A DNA stretch of 37,152 bases from CAYONP01 sp964405335 (lineage in GTDB: Bacteria > Armatimonadota > UBA10988), in NCBI GenBank assembly GCA_964405335.1, contig CAYONP010000057.1:1-37152 (forward strand), written 5' to 3'. The stretch's first letter is position 1. Each line of letters opens with the position of its first letter. Of the stretch, positions 23,258-31,514 are shown piece by piece. A program made the translations under genes and the position numbers. The notes below the pieces were generated by a model that was not told the origin of the DNA, searched no databases, and saw nothing but the letters and a program-made list of their open reading frames with translations.

Positions 23258-24382
23258 ATGTTCGTCGAGCGGCTCGAGCTGGCCGAGTTTCGCAGCTATG
23301 AGTCGCTCAGCCTCGAGTTCGGTGCGCCGCTGGGACTGATCGCCGGCGGCAATGGCCAGGGCAAGACCAATCTGCTCGAGGCGATTGCCTTGCTCGCCGG
23401 CGGCCGCTCGCCGCGCACCGCCCGCGACGGCGAGATGGTCCGCCGCGGCGCGGCCGAGGCGGCGGTGCGTGGCCTGGTCCGGCGAACCCAGCGTGAGTCG
23501 GTGGCGCTGGCCGTCGGGATTCGCGCCGACGGCGCCAAGACGGTCAAGGTGGGCGGCCTGCCGCGGCGGCTGGGCGAGCTGATTGGCGAGCTCACCGCGG
23601 TGCTCTTTCTGCCCGACGATCTGGCGCTGGTCAGCGGCGCCCCGGAGCGCCGGCGGGCGTTCCTCAACGGCGCGCTGGGCCAGATCGACCGGCGCTACCT
23701 GACCGCGCTGGGGCGCTACCGGCAGGCGCTGCGGCAGCGCAACGAGCTGCTCCGCACGGCCGAGCAGCGCCGGTTGGACGAGGCGCTGCTGCTGGTCTAC
23801 GATGATCAGTTGGCGGCCGAGGCGGCGGTGCTCATGGCCGCGCGGGTCGAGTTCATGGCGGCGCTCGGCCGCGAGGCGGCGGCGGTCCACGCCCGGCTCT
23901 CGGGCGGTGAGCGACTGCGGCTCGAGTACCAGCCCAGCGTCCCGCTGCCCGAGGCGACCGACGAGCCGGCGCTGGCCGCGCAGGTGGCCGAGCATCTGGT
24001 CGCCGCCCGCTCGCGCGAGCTGCGCCGCGGGATCACGCTGGTCGGCCCGCACCGCGACGAGCTGGCGCTCGAGCTCGACGGTCGTTCGGCGCGGCAGTTC
24101 GCCAGCCAGGGGCAGCAGCGCACCGCGGCCCTGGCGCTCAAGATCGCCGAGCTGCGCTGCCTCACCGCGGCCGCCGGCGAGCCGCCGGTGCTGCTGCTCG
24201 ACGACGTCCTGTCCGAGCTCGATGCCGGCCGGCGGCGGGAGGTGATGGGTTTGGTCGACGAGGCCGAGCAGGTGCTGATCACCGCCAGCGACGCGGCGCT
24301 GTTCGACCGCGCGCTGCTCCGTGGCGCCGAGCGGTTCGAAGTCACCCTCGGCGCGGTGCGGCGCGAGGCGCCCGATGGCTGA
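23258..24382 (+). CDS. recF: DNA replication and repair protein RecF
   Basis: 374-aa SMC-like ATPase that with RecO and RecR loads RecA at gaps. Walker A GGNGQGKTNLLEAI is at 30-43, LFLPDDLALVSGAPERRRAFLN is the family's central segment, ASQGQQRTAALALKIAEL the ABC signature region, and VLLLDDVLSELDAGRR the Walker B/D-loop. No obvious Shine-Dalgarno; probably translated by reinitiation after dnaN. Its last 8 nt overlap dciA. Confidence 0.96.
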   Translation: MFVERLELAEFRSYESLSLEFGAPLGLIAGGNGQGKTNLLEAIALLAGGRSPRTARDGEMVRRGAAEAAVRGLVRRTQRESVALAVGIRADGAKTVKVGGLPRRLGELIGELTAVLFLPDDLALVSGAPERRRAFLNGALGQIDRRYLTALGRYRQALRQRNELLRTAEQRRLDEALLLVYDDQLAAEAAVLMAARVEFMAALGREAAAVHARLSGGERLRLEYQPSVPLPEATDEPALAAQVAEHLVAARSRELRRGITLVGPHRDELALELDGRSARQFASQGQQRTAALALKIAELRCLTAAAGEPPVLLLDDVLSELDAGRRREVMGLVDEAEQVLITASDAALFDRALLRGAERFEVTLGAVRREAPDG

Positions 24383-24929
24383 CCGACGCGGCCTGACCCG
24401 CGCCGGGGCGCTGCTCGGCGAGCAGGTCGCCGCCCGCGGCGGGAATGATCTGGTCGCCCGGCTGCAGCTCGAGCAGGCCTGGCCCGAGCTGGTCGGCACG
24501 CCGCTGTCGCGCTTCACCCGGCCCGAGCGGGTGGTCGACGGCACGCTGATCATCGCCGTGGCCAACCCGACCTGGCACGGCACGCTGCAGACCATGCTGC
24601 CGCGTTTGCAGCAGGCGGCGGCCGAGCGCTGCCCTGAGCTGGGCATTCGCGCGGTGCGGGTGGTGCTCGGCGAGCCGCCGGCGCAGCGGCCGGCCCGGCC
24701 GGCGCCCGAGCCGACGCCGACCGCGCGGGCAATTGACGCGGTGCCGGTGGCCACGGTCCACGCCCGCCAAATCGAGGCGACGGCGGCACGGCTCGACGAC
24801 CCGGAGCTGCGCCAGCGGCTGGCGGCGCTGATGCGGCGCGAACTGCAGGTGCGCCAGTGGCGGCTCGGCAATGGCTGGCGGGCCGACCCCGAGACCGGCG
24901 AGCTGCACCCGCCGAGGGAGCCGGCATGA
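24375..24929 (+). CDS. dciA: DciA-like (DUF721) replication helicase-loader protein
   Basis: 184-aa protein. The N-terminal half is the DUF721/DciA domain: LEQAWPELVGTPLSRFTRPERVVDGTLIIAVANPTWHGTLQTMLPRLQQ. DciA helps DnaB load in bacteria lacking DnaC/DnaI. A Pro/Ala linker and a C-terminal helical part (ELRQRLAALMRRELQVRQWRLG) follow. The ATG lies 8 nt before the recF end, and its stop overlaps the channel gene's ATG as ATGA. Position after recF is the usual one for this family. Confidence 0.87.
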   Translation: MADRRGLTRAGALLGEQVAARGGNDLVARLQLEQAWPELVGTPLSRFTRPERVVDGTLIIAVANPTWHGTLQTMLPRLQQAAAERCPELGIRAVRVVLGEPPAQRPARPAPEPTPTARAIDAVPVATVHARQIEATAARLDDPELRQRLAALMRRELQVRQWRLGNGWRADPETGELHPPREPA

Positions 24930-25969
24930 GGACCGCCGAGGCGCGTCTGTTGGCCGGCCTGGCCGCGCTGGCGGTGTTGCTCGGCGTGGCCGTCGGCGGG
25001 TTCCGGCTGCTCGAGGGCTGGTCGTTGACTCAGGCGCTCTTCTTCTCGCTGATCACCATCACCACCATCGGTTACAGCGACTACGACATCGGCCCGGGCA
25101 CCCAACTGTTCACCTCGGCGGTGGTGGTGATCGGGATCGTGATCTGGCTGTGGCTGGTCAACGCCGCCATCGAGTTCGCCGCCGTGCACTGGTCCGAGCG
25201 GGTTCGGCGGCGAGTGGAGAGAGCCTTGGACTCCCTGCACGGGCACTTCATCGTGGTCGGCTACGGCGCCGTCGGCCGGCAGGTCGTCGACTGGCTGCTC
25301 CAGGCCGGCCGCCGCGTGGTCGTCGTCGACCTCGACCCCGCCGCCGTCGAGGAGCTGCACGAGCGCTCGCTGCACTGCCTGCACGGCGACGCCACCGATG
25401 AGGAGACGCTCCGCCGCGCGGGCCTCGAGCGCGCCGCCGGCCTGCTCGCGGTGACCCGCGACGACCCGGTCAACGTGTTCGTCACCATCACCGCCCGGTC
25501 GCTCCGCCCGGACCTCTATATCGCGGCCAACGCGAGCAGCGTGCGGGTCGCCGAGCGGCTCCGCCAGGCCGGCGCGACGACCGCCATCTCGCCGTATGCC
25601 CTCGGCGCGCAGCGGTTGGCCCAGGCGGCGCTCTCGCCCCACATCGCCGAGCTCTTCCGCCAGACCGGCGCCGCGGGCGAGGCGGCGCTGATGCTCCGAG
25701 AAGCCGAGCTCGAGCCGGGCAGCGAGCTGTGCGGCGCGAGCCTGCGCGAGTCGGCCATCCGGCAGCGGACCAATGTCATGATCGCCGCCCATCGTCCGGC
25801 CGGCGCGCCCGACATGGTGGTCAACCCGCCGGCCGACACCGTCCTGGCCGCCGGCGACGTCCTGATCGCCTTCGGCCGGCTGGCCGATCTGAACCGCTTC
25901 GTCGCCCTGGTCTCGCCGGCGGCCACCCGCGAGCTGAGCTGTCTCGGCGACGGCCCGGCGTCAGAGTAG
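24926..25969 (+). CDS. Two-TM potassium channel with RCK (TrkA) domains
   Basis: 347-aa ion channel. TM1 (about 7-27), a pore helix and filter TITTIGYSDYD (about 48-58), and TM2 (65-90) precede a cytoplasmic RCK_N Rossmann domain (HFIVVGYGAVGRQVV; VVVVDLDP) and an RCK_C domain (PGSELCGASLRES to VLIAFGR). Ligand-gated K+ channels of this plan form tetramers with an octameric gating ring. The filter reads GYS where nearly all K+ channels have GYG or GFG. The ATG overlaps the dciA stop by 4 nt, an odd place for a channel gene. Confidence 0.88.
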   Translation: MRTAEARLLAGLAALAVLLGVAVGGFRLLEGWSLTQALFFSLITITTIGYSDYDIGPGTQLFTSAVVVIGIVIWLWLVNAAIEFAAVHWSERVRRRVERALDSLHGHFIVVGYGAVGRQVVDWLLQAGRRVVVVDLDPAAVEELHERSLHCLHGDATDEETLRRAGLERAAGLLAVTRDDPVNVFVTITARSLRPDLYIAANASSVRVAERLRQAGATTAISPYALGAQRLAQAALSPHIAELFRQTGAAGEAALMLREAELEPGSELCGASLRESAIRQRTNVMIAAHRPAGAPDMVVNPPADTVLAAGDVLIAFGRLADLNRFVALVSPAATRELSCLGDGPASE

Positions 25970-25984
25970 GCGGGGGAGGCGTCG

Positions 25985-26929
25985 ATGGCCGAGCCGCCAC
26001 TGCATCTGGTCACCGGCGCGTTTGGCTACAGCGGGCGCTACATCGCCCGCGCGCTGCTGGCCCGCGGCGACCGCCGGGTGGGCACGGTCACCGCCTCGCC
26101 CGAACGGCCCAACGACTTCGCCGGGCGGCTCGAGGTCCGCCCCCTGCGGTTCGACGACCCGACCGCCCTGGTCGACTCCCTGCGCGGCGCCGAGGTGCTC
26201 TACAACACCTACTGGGTGCGCTTCAACGCCGCCGAGTTCAGCCACCGGCAGGCGGTCGACAACACGCTTGCCCTGTTTGCCGCCGCGCGCGAGGCGGGGG
26301 TGCGCCGGGTGGTCCACACCTCGATCACCAATCCCAGCCTCGACAGCCCGTTCGAGTACTTCCGCGGCAAGGCGCAGCTCGAGGCGGCCTTGTGCGCAAG
26401 CGGCCTCGCGTACGCCATCCTTCGTCCGGCGGTGCTCTTCGGCGGCGCCGGCATCCTGATCAACAACATCGCCTGGTGCCTCCGCCGGCTGCCGGTCATG
26501 GGCGTCTTCGGCGACGGCGAGTATGGCCTCCAGCCAATCCATGTCGAGGACTTCGCCGCGCTGGCGGTGGTCGCCGGCGAGGCGGGCGAGAACCAGGTGA
26601 TCGACGCGGTCGGGCCCGAGCGCTTCACCTACCGCGAGCTGGTCTCCGCGCTGGGCGAGGCGATCGGCTGCCGCCGGCCGATCGTCCGCGTCTCGCCGGG
26701 CGTCGGCTATCTGGCCGCCCGGCTGCTCGGCCGGCTGGTCGGCGACGTGCTGCTGACCCGCGAAGAGATCGGCGGGCTGACCGCCGGCCTGCTGGCGGTC
26801 GACTCGCCGCCGGTCGGTGAGATCAAGCTGAGCGTCTGGGCCCGCGAGCACGCCGACGAGCTGGGCAAGCGCTACTTCAGCGAGATGGCCCGGCGGCACG
26901 ATCGCCGGCGGGTCTACGGCACCGAGTGA
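25985..26929 (+). CDS. NAD(P)-binding epimerase/NmrA-like protein
   Basis: 314-aa atypical short-chain dehydrogenase. The nucleotide loop is VTGAFGYSGRYIA (TGxxGxxG) near the N-terminus. HTSITNPSLDSPFEYFRGKAQLE replaces the usual YxxxK with a YFRGK arrangement, and LRPAVLFGGAGILINNIAW follows as in NDUFA9/YwnB-like proteins. It may act as a dehydrogenase, epimerase or NAD(P)H-sensing subunit; the substrate is unknown. GGGGGAGG precedes the ATG. Confidence 0.75.
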   Translation: MAEPPLHLVTGAFGYSGRYIARALLARGDRRVGTVTASPERPNDFAGRLEVRPLRFDDPTALVDSLRGAEVLYNTYWVRFNAAEFSHRQAVDNTLALFAAAREAGVRRVVHTSITNPSLDSPFEYFRGKAQLEAALCASGLAYAILRPAVLFGGAGILINNIAWCLRRLPVMGVFGDGEYGLQPIHVEDFAALAVVAGEAGENQVIDAVGPERFTYRELVSALGEAIGCRRPIVRVSPGVGYLAARLLGRLVGDVLLTREEIGGLTAGLLAVDSPPVGEIKLSVWAREHADELGKRYFSEMARRHDRRRVYGTE

Positions 26930-26938
26930 CCGGCCGGC

Positions 26939-27655
26939 TCAATCCGGCTCGTAGGCCCACCACAGGCTCAGCCCGAGCACGGCCAGGGTGGCCACGGTGA
27001 GCAACGCGCCCCAGAACCAGAACGGCATGAACAGCACCTGGGCCATGGTCTCGGTGTCGCTGACACCCGCGGGGCCGGCGTAGCGGGTGAACAGGTAGCC
27101 GACTTGCTGGTAGCACGAGATGCAGGCCTGGACGCCGAGGAACTGGACGAAGAACTGGCGCACCGTGTCACGGCAGGCCAGCGCGACCAGGCCGATCAGG
27201 AGGGCCAGAAAGCCGCACACGGCGAGGCCGAAGCCGCCGTCGATCCAGAGCAGCATCGAGAGCAGCAGTGCCGCGCTGAGGGCGAGCAGCGGGGTGCGGC
27301 CGGCGCTCTTGCCGCGGCTGGCCAGGATCAGCGCTCCGCCGGCCAGCGCCGGGCCCATCGGACCCATGCCGGCGACGGTGGCATAGCGCATGCGGGCCCA
27401 GAAGCCGTCTTGCCCGAAGGTGCCCGGGTCGACGTGCCAGTGCGCCGCGCCCGAGCCGTCGGGCATGAGCACCAGCCGGTCGAACGAGCCGCCGGTGAAC
27501 ATCGCCGCCAGACCGTGGCCCATCTCGTGGAACCAGGTGGCGAGGATGGTGAAGGGATAGAGCACCAGCCGGCCGCCCGGCAACTGCCAGATGACAATGG
27601 TCGCCCCGGCGGCGGCCAGCAGCCAGGCCCAGCCACGCCCGGTTCGCTCGTTCAT
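26939..27655 (-). CDS. M50B-like membrane zinc peptidase
   Basis: 238-aa protein with about six membrane helices. TWFHEMGHGLAAMFTGG carries the HExxH zinc motif inside a helix, as in site-2-protease-type M50 enzymes, followed by LVLMPDGSGAAHW. The late NxxPxxxxD-type second motif of true S2P is not evident, which fits the M50B-like (PF13398) group. ATG at 27655 has GGAG 6 nt upstream. Convergent with the epimerase-like gene (9 nt apart), and divergent from ktrB. Substrate unknown. Confidence 0.72.
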   Translation of the reverse strand: MNERTGRGWAWLLAAAGATIVIWQLPGGRLVLYPFTILATWFHEMGHGLAAMFTGGSFDRLVLMPDGSGAAHWHVDPGTFGQDGFWARMRYATVAGMGPMGPALAGGALILASRGKSAGRTPLLALSAALLLSMLLWIDGGFGLAVCGFLALLIGLVALACRDTVRQFFVQFLGVQACISCYQQVGYLFTRYAGPAGVSDTETMAQVLFMPFWFWGALLTVATLAVLGLSLWWAYEPD

Positions 27656-27749
27656 GATCCGCTCCACAGCATCGGAACACCGGCCGGATCGATTCTATTC
27701 GCTACAGTGGGTGAACGGCAAGTCGCGGGGCGATTCCGTCGGCGCGGCG

Positions 27750-27836
27750 GGCGGGGACGCCCGCGCTCCGTGGCGGGCACAGCCCGAGGTACGCCTGCCG
27801 ATTGCCGATTGCCGACGATGGCGCGCGCAGCGCGCC
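27750..27836. repeat. Second cluster of palindromes and heptads
   Basis: Contains GGCGGGGACGCC (27750-27761), GGCGGGCACAGCCCG (27772-27786), TGCCGAT-type heptads (27795-27815) and the perfect palindrome GGCGCGCGCAGCGCGCC (27820-27836). These match the gap at 7690-7900 in word content but in a different order. Positions 27792-27814 are identical to 7877-7899. Confidence 0.75.
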
Positions 27837-27872
27837 CGACAGGTGTGACGCGAGGGGCTGGGGCGGTGACGA

Positions 27873-27901
27873 TTGACGATCGCCGCACCGCGGCCTAAGA
27901 T
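27873..27901 (+). promoter_or_regulatory. Strong sigma-70 promoter for ktrB, probably leaderless
   Basis: TTGACG (27873-27878), exactly 17 nt, TAAGAT (27896-27901). Transcription should start at about 27908, while the ktrB ATG is at 27910 and no Shine-Dalgarno precedes it. The message is therefore likely leaderless. Confidence 0.72.
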
Positions 27902-27909
27902 TCGGCCCC

Positions 27910-29322
27910 ATGCCCCAATTGCTGCGCAAGCCGAAGCTGCGGCCGACGCAGGCGATCGTCGCCAGCTTCGTCGGCTTGGCGCTGCTGGGCGGCCTGCTCC
28001 TGTGGCTCCCCGCCGCGGCCGACCCGGCCCACGGGCGGCTGCACCTGGTCGATGCGCTATTCATGTCGACCAGCGCGGTCTGTGTCACCGGGCTGGTCAC
28101 GGTCAACACCGGCGCCGACCTGAGCCCCTTCGGCCAGGGCACGATTCTCGCCCTGATCCAGGTCGGCGGGCTCGGTTACATGGTCATCTCGACGCTGTTC
28201 ATGCTGCTCTTGGGCCAGCGCCTGCGGCTCGAGCAGAAGCTCCTCCTGCGCGAGGCGATGGGTGAGGTCTCGCTGGCCAGCGTGTGGCGGTTGTTCCGCC
28301 TGATCATCGTCTTCACCCTGGTCGCCGAGCTGCTCGGCGCGTGCTGCCTGGCGCTGCTCTTCAGGCGCTTCGATATGACCTGGTCGACGGCCGCCTGGCT
28401 CGGCGGCTTCCACGCCGTGTCGGCCTTCTGCAATGCCGGGTTCGACCTCTTCGGCCGGGCCGAGTATGGCCGGCTGTTCGGCCTGCCGGGCGGCTTTGCG
28501 AGCCTCGAGCCGTTCGTCGCCGACCCGCTGATCTGCGCCGTCTTCGCCGGCCTGATTGTGTTCGGCGGCCTCGGCTTCGTGGTCCTGTTCGACCTGCGTG
28601 AGTCCGTTCGCCGGCGCCGCCGGCGCCACGCCCTCTCGCTGCACAGCAAGATGGTGCTGATCACCACCGCCGTGCTGATCGCCGCCGGCACCGTGGCGGT
28701 GCTTCTGGTCGAGCGGAGCAACCTGGCCACGCTGGGCGGCCTGAGCGAGCCGGCGCGCTGGCTGGCGGCGCTGTTTCAGAGCGTGACCAGCCGTACCGCC
28801 GGGTTCAACACCATTCCCCAAGGCGAGCTGTCGGCGGCGAGCAAGGTCCTGACCACCGTGCTGATGTTCATCGGCGCCTCGCCGGGTGGCACCGGTGGCG
28901 GAATCAAAACCACCACGGCGGTGATCCTGATTCTCGCCGCGGTGGCCAGCGCGCGAGGCGACGAGACGATCACGCTGTTCGGCCGTGAGATCGGCCACCG
29001 CCAGGTCTACCGCGCCATGGCGGTGCTCCTCGGCGGGGTCATGGCGGTGCTGGCGCTGAGTTTCGTGCTCGGGCTGACCGAGCAGGTCGGCGTCGGCACC
29101 GAGCGGGCGTTTCTCGACTACCAGTTCGAGGCGGCCAGTGCATTCGGCACGGTCGGGCTGTCGACCGGCGTGACGGCGACGTTGAGCCTGCCGGGCAAGC
29201 TGGCGGTGATGGTGACCATGCTGCTCGGGCGGATCGGCCCGGCGACGCTGGCTCTGGCGCTGGCCGAGCACAGCAGTCGGCGGCTGAGCCGGTTCCCCGA
29301 GGAGCCGGTGCAGATCGGATAG
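27910..29322 (+). CDS. ktrB: TrkH/KtrB-type potassium uptake membrane subunit
   Basis: 470-aa K+ translocating subunit. Four M-P-M units are visible through their filter loops: STSAVCVTGL, FHAVSAFCNAGFDLF, SVTSRTAGFNTI and SAFGTVGLSTG, each with the key glycine. The gating-loop region GASPGGTGGGIKTTT follows the third unit. Size and the lack of extra N-terminal helices favour KtrB over TrkH. It works with the RCK ring protein encoded 9 nt downstream. Confidence 0.93.
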   Translation: MPQLLRKPKLRPTQAIVASFVGLALLGGLLLWLPAAADPAHGRLHLVDALFMSTSAVCVTGLVTVNTGADLSPFGQGTILALIQVGGLGYMVISTLFMLLLGQRLRLEQKLLLREAMGEVSLASVWRLFRLIIVFTLVAELLGACCLALLFRRFDMTWSTAAWLGGFHAVSAFCNAGFDLFGRAEYGRLFGLPGGFASLEPFVADPLICAVFAGLIVFGGLGFVVLFDLRESVRRRRRRHALSLHSKMVLITTAVLIAAGTVAVLLVERSNLATLGGLSEPARWLAALFQSVTSRTAGFNTIPQGELSAASKVLTTVLMFIGASPGGTGGGIKTTTAVILILAAVASARGDETITLFGREIGHRQVYRAMAVLLGGVMAVLALSFVLGLTEQVGVGTERAFLDYQFEAASAFGTVGLSTGVTATLSLPGKLAVMVTMLLGRIGPATLALALAEHSSRRLSRFPEEPVQIG

Positions 29323-29331
29323 GAGGCGGCC

Positions 29332-29994
29332 ATGCGGAGACGTCAGCGGAAGCAGTTCCTGGTCATCGGCCTGGGCCGCTTCGGCTCGTCCCTGGCGGTC
29401 GGACTGGCCCGGCTCGGCCACGACGTGATCGGCGTCGACACCGACATGGAGCAGCTCGAGGCGCTCAAGGACGAGCTCGGCGAGGTCCAGCAGCTTGACG
29501 CCACCAACGTCCGCGCGCTGGCCGAAGTGGCCGTGCCCGACTGCGACGTCTGCGTCGTCGGCCGCGGCGAAGACCTGGGCGACAGCATCAACATCACCAT
29601 GAACCTGCGCGACCTGGGCGCCCGCTACATCGTCGCCAAGGCGGTCACCGAGCAGCACGCGCGGATCCTCAAACAGCTCGGCGCCGACCAGGTGATCTTC
29701 CCCGAGCGTGACACCGGCGAGCGGCTCGCCCACACCTTGGCCTCGCCGATGATCACCGAGTTCTTCGAGGTCACGCCCGACGCGGCGCTGTACACCATCG
29801 ACGCGCCGGTGGTGACCCACAACAAGAGCCTCGGCGAGCTGCAACTGCGGCCAATCTGGGGGATCAACGTGCTGGGCATCTACCATGCCGGGCGGTTCAA
29901 CCCATCGCCCGGCGCCGACACCATCATCGCGGCGGATGACCGGCTGGTGGTCTTCGGCTCCGAGAAGAGCATCGAGGAGTTCCTCGGCCAGTGA
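29332..29994 (+). CDS. ktrA: Regulatory RCK subunit KtrA/TrkA
   Basis: 220-aa cytoplasmic ring subunit that gates KtrB in response to nucleotides. RCK_N starts FLVIGLGRFGSSLAVGLARLGHDVIGVDTD, with GxGxxG at 13-18 and the ribose-binding Asp36. RCK_C covers the last ~80 residues. One Rossmann unit only, as in KtrA rather than the double-length TrkA. AGGAGG sits ahead of the ATG. Its stop overlaps the first lnt start. Confidence 0.93.
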   Translation: MRRRQRKQFLVIGLGRFGSSLAVGLARLGHDVIGVDTDMEQLEALKDELGEVQQLDATNVRALAEVAVPDCDVCVVGRGEDLGDSINITMNLRDLGARYIVAKAVTEQHARILKQLGADQVIFPERDTGERLAHTLASPMITEFFEVTPDAALYTIDAPVVTHNKSLGELQLRPIWGINVLGIYHAGRFNPSPGADTIIAADDRLVVFGSEKSIEEFLGQ

Positions 29995-31496
29995 AGCCAC
30001 CGCGACGGCCGCGTGGCGCGGCGGCGGTGGCCGCTTCGGCCCTGCTGCTCTCGCTCGCCTTCTGCCCCTTCTCGGCGCTGCCCGGGCCGCTCGAAGCGCT
30101 CCTGCCGGTGCTCTTCGGCCTGCTCGGCCCGGTGCCGTTCCTGCTTGCGCTCGCCCGCGGCGGCGGCGGTTGGCACGGCTTCTGGCTCGGCGTGCTCTGG
30201 TCGCTCGGCGCCTCGGCCTGGCTGATCGACTGCTACCCCGGCCTCGGCTGGATCGCCCTCGCCATGATGCTGGTCGTCGCCGGCACGCTCACCGCGCCGC
30301 TCGGCTGGGCGCTCGGCCGGCTGCGCGAGCGGCATGGCCCGGCGGTCATGCTGGCCTGGGCGCCGGCCGTCTGGTGCGCCTGGGAGCTGTTCAGGGCCAT
30401 CCCGCCGCTCGGCTCGCCCTGGTGCAGCCTGGGCCACACGCTGTGGCGGGTGACGCCGCTGATCCAGGTCTGCGACCTGGCCGGCTTCGGCCTGCTCAGC
30501 TTCATGCTGCTCACCGTCAGCGCCGGCCTGGCACGCTACCAGCGCCGTGACCCAGCCGCCTGGCGGCCGCTGGCGGCGGGTGTGGCGATGCTCTCCGGCA
30601 GCCTGCTCTACGGCGCCTGGAGCATGGCGACCTACCAGCCCGAGCTGGGCCGGCCGGTGAGCGTGGCGATGGTCCAGGCCTTCACGCCGAAGGAGCTGAA
30701 GCGGCCGGGTTTCGCCCGCGAGCTGTTCTGGACTCATTACGACGCCAGCCGCCTGGCGCCGCCGGGGACCGAGCTGCTGCTCTGGCCCGAGACGGCGGTG
30801 CCGGCGCGACTGATGGAGGAGCCGTGGAGCCGGTCAGCGCTGACCCGCCTGGCCGACGACCTGGACACGACGCTGATCGCCGGCGGGCTCGGCACGCCGC
30901 CGGCCGGCTGGCCCGAGATGACCAGTTGCGCCTTTGTCATCGGTCCCGACGGCACCTGGCACGACACCGGCGAGAAGGTCCACCTGGTGATCTTCGCCGA
31001 GTACACCCCCGGCCGGCGCTGGCTGCCGCCGGTGGTGACCCGGCTGACCGAGCAGTTCACGCCGGGCGAGCGGTTCCGCGCGGTGACCTCGCCGCTCGGC
31101 CGGCTGGCGCTGCCGATCTGCTACGAGAGTGTCTTTCCCGGCGACGTGCGGCGGATGGTCCGTGCCGGCGCCGAGCTGCTCTGTGTGCTGACCAACGACG
31201 ATCAGCTCAGCCAATGGGGCGCGCGGCAGCACTACCAGCAGGCGGTCTTCCGCTGTGTCGAACAGCGCCGCTGGATGGCCCGCTGCGCCAACAGCGGCAT
31301 CTCGGCGGTGATCGATCCGCTCGGGCGCCCGGTCAGCACCAGCGACTGGGCCGAGAAGACGGTGTTCAGCGGCCGGGTGCATCTGCGCGACGACCGGACG
31401 GTCTATCAGGTCACCGGCGAGTCATCGCGGATCCTCCTCGGGCTGCTGGTCGTCGGCCTGCTGTTCGCGCCGCGCAAACGGCCGGTGGCTGCGTAG
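29991..31496 (+). CDS. lnt: Apolipoprotein N-acyltransferase (first copy)
   Basis: 501-aa inner-membrane enzyme that adds the third acyl chain to lipoproteins in diderms. About six to eight helices precede a periplasmic nitrilase-fold domain with the triad Glu267 (LLLWPETAVPA), Lys329 (GEKVHLVIFAEYTPGRRW) and Cys377 (LPICYESVFP), and a last helix near the end. After the cysteine it reads TNDDQLS rather than the common TNDAWFG. GTG start overlapping the ktrA stop (GTGA). A close paralogue follows after 18 nt. Confidence 0.92.
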   Translation: MKPPRRPRGAAAVAASALLLSLAFCPFSALPGPLEALLPVLFGLLGPVPFLLALARGGGGWHGFWLGVLWSLGASAWLIDCYPGLGWIALAMMLVVAGTLTAPLGWALGRLRERHGPAVMLAWAPAVWCAWELFRAIPPLGSPWCSLGHTLWRVTPLIQVCDLAGFGLLSFMLLTVSAGLARYQRRDPAAWRPLAAGVAMLSGSLLYGAWSMATYQPELGRPVSVAMVQAFTPKELKRPGFARELFWTHYDASRLAPPGTELLLWPETAVPARLMEEPWSRSALTRLADDLDTTLIAGGLGTPPAGWPEMTSCAFVIGPDGTWHDTGEKVHLVIFAEYTPGRRWLPPVVTRLTEQFTPGERFRAVTSPLGRLALPICYESVFPGDVRRMVRAGAELLCVLTNDDQLSQWGARQHYQQAVFRCVEQRRWMARCANSGISAVIDPLGRPVSTSDWAEKTVFSGRVHLRDDRTVYQVTGESSRILLGLLVVGLLFAPRKRPVAA

Positions 31497-31514
31497 ACAA
31501 GGCGGCGGACGCCC

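Noticed and set aside
23216..25792. 858-codon minus-strand open frame opposite dnaN, recF, dciA and the channel gene
   Set aside because: Antisense shadow caused by high GC at third positions; the plus-strand genes have diagnostic motifs throughout.
28057..30000. 647-codon minus-strand open frame opposite ktrB and ktrA
   Set aside because: Same GC-driven artefact; rich in Gln, His, Arg and Glu with no recognisable fold.
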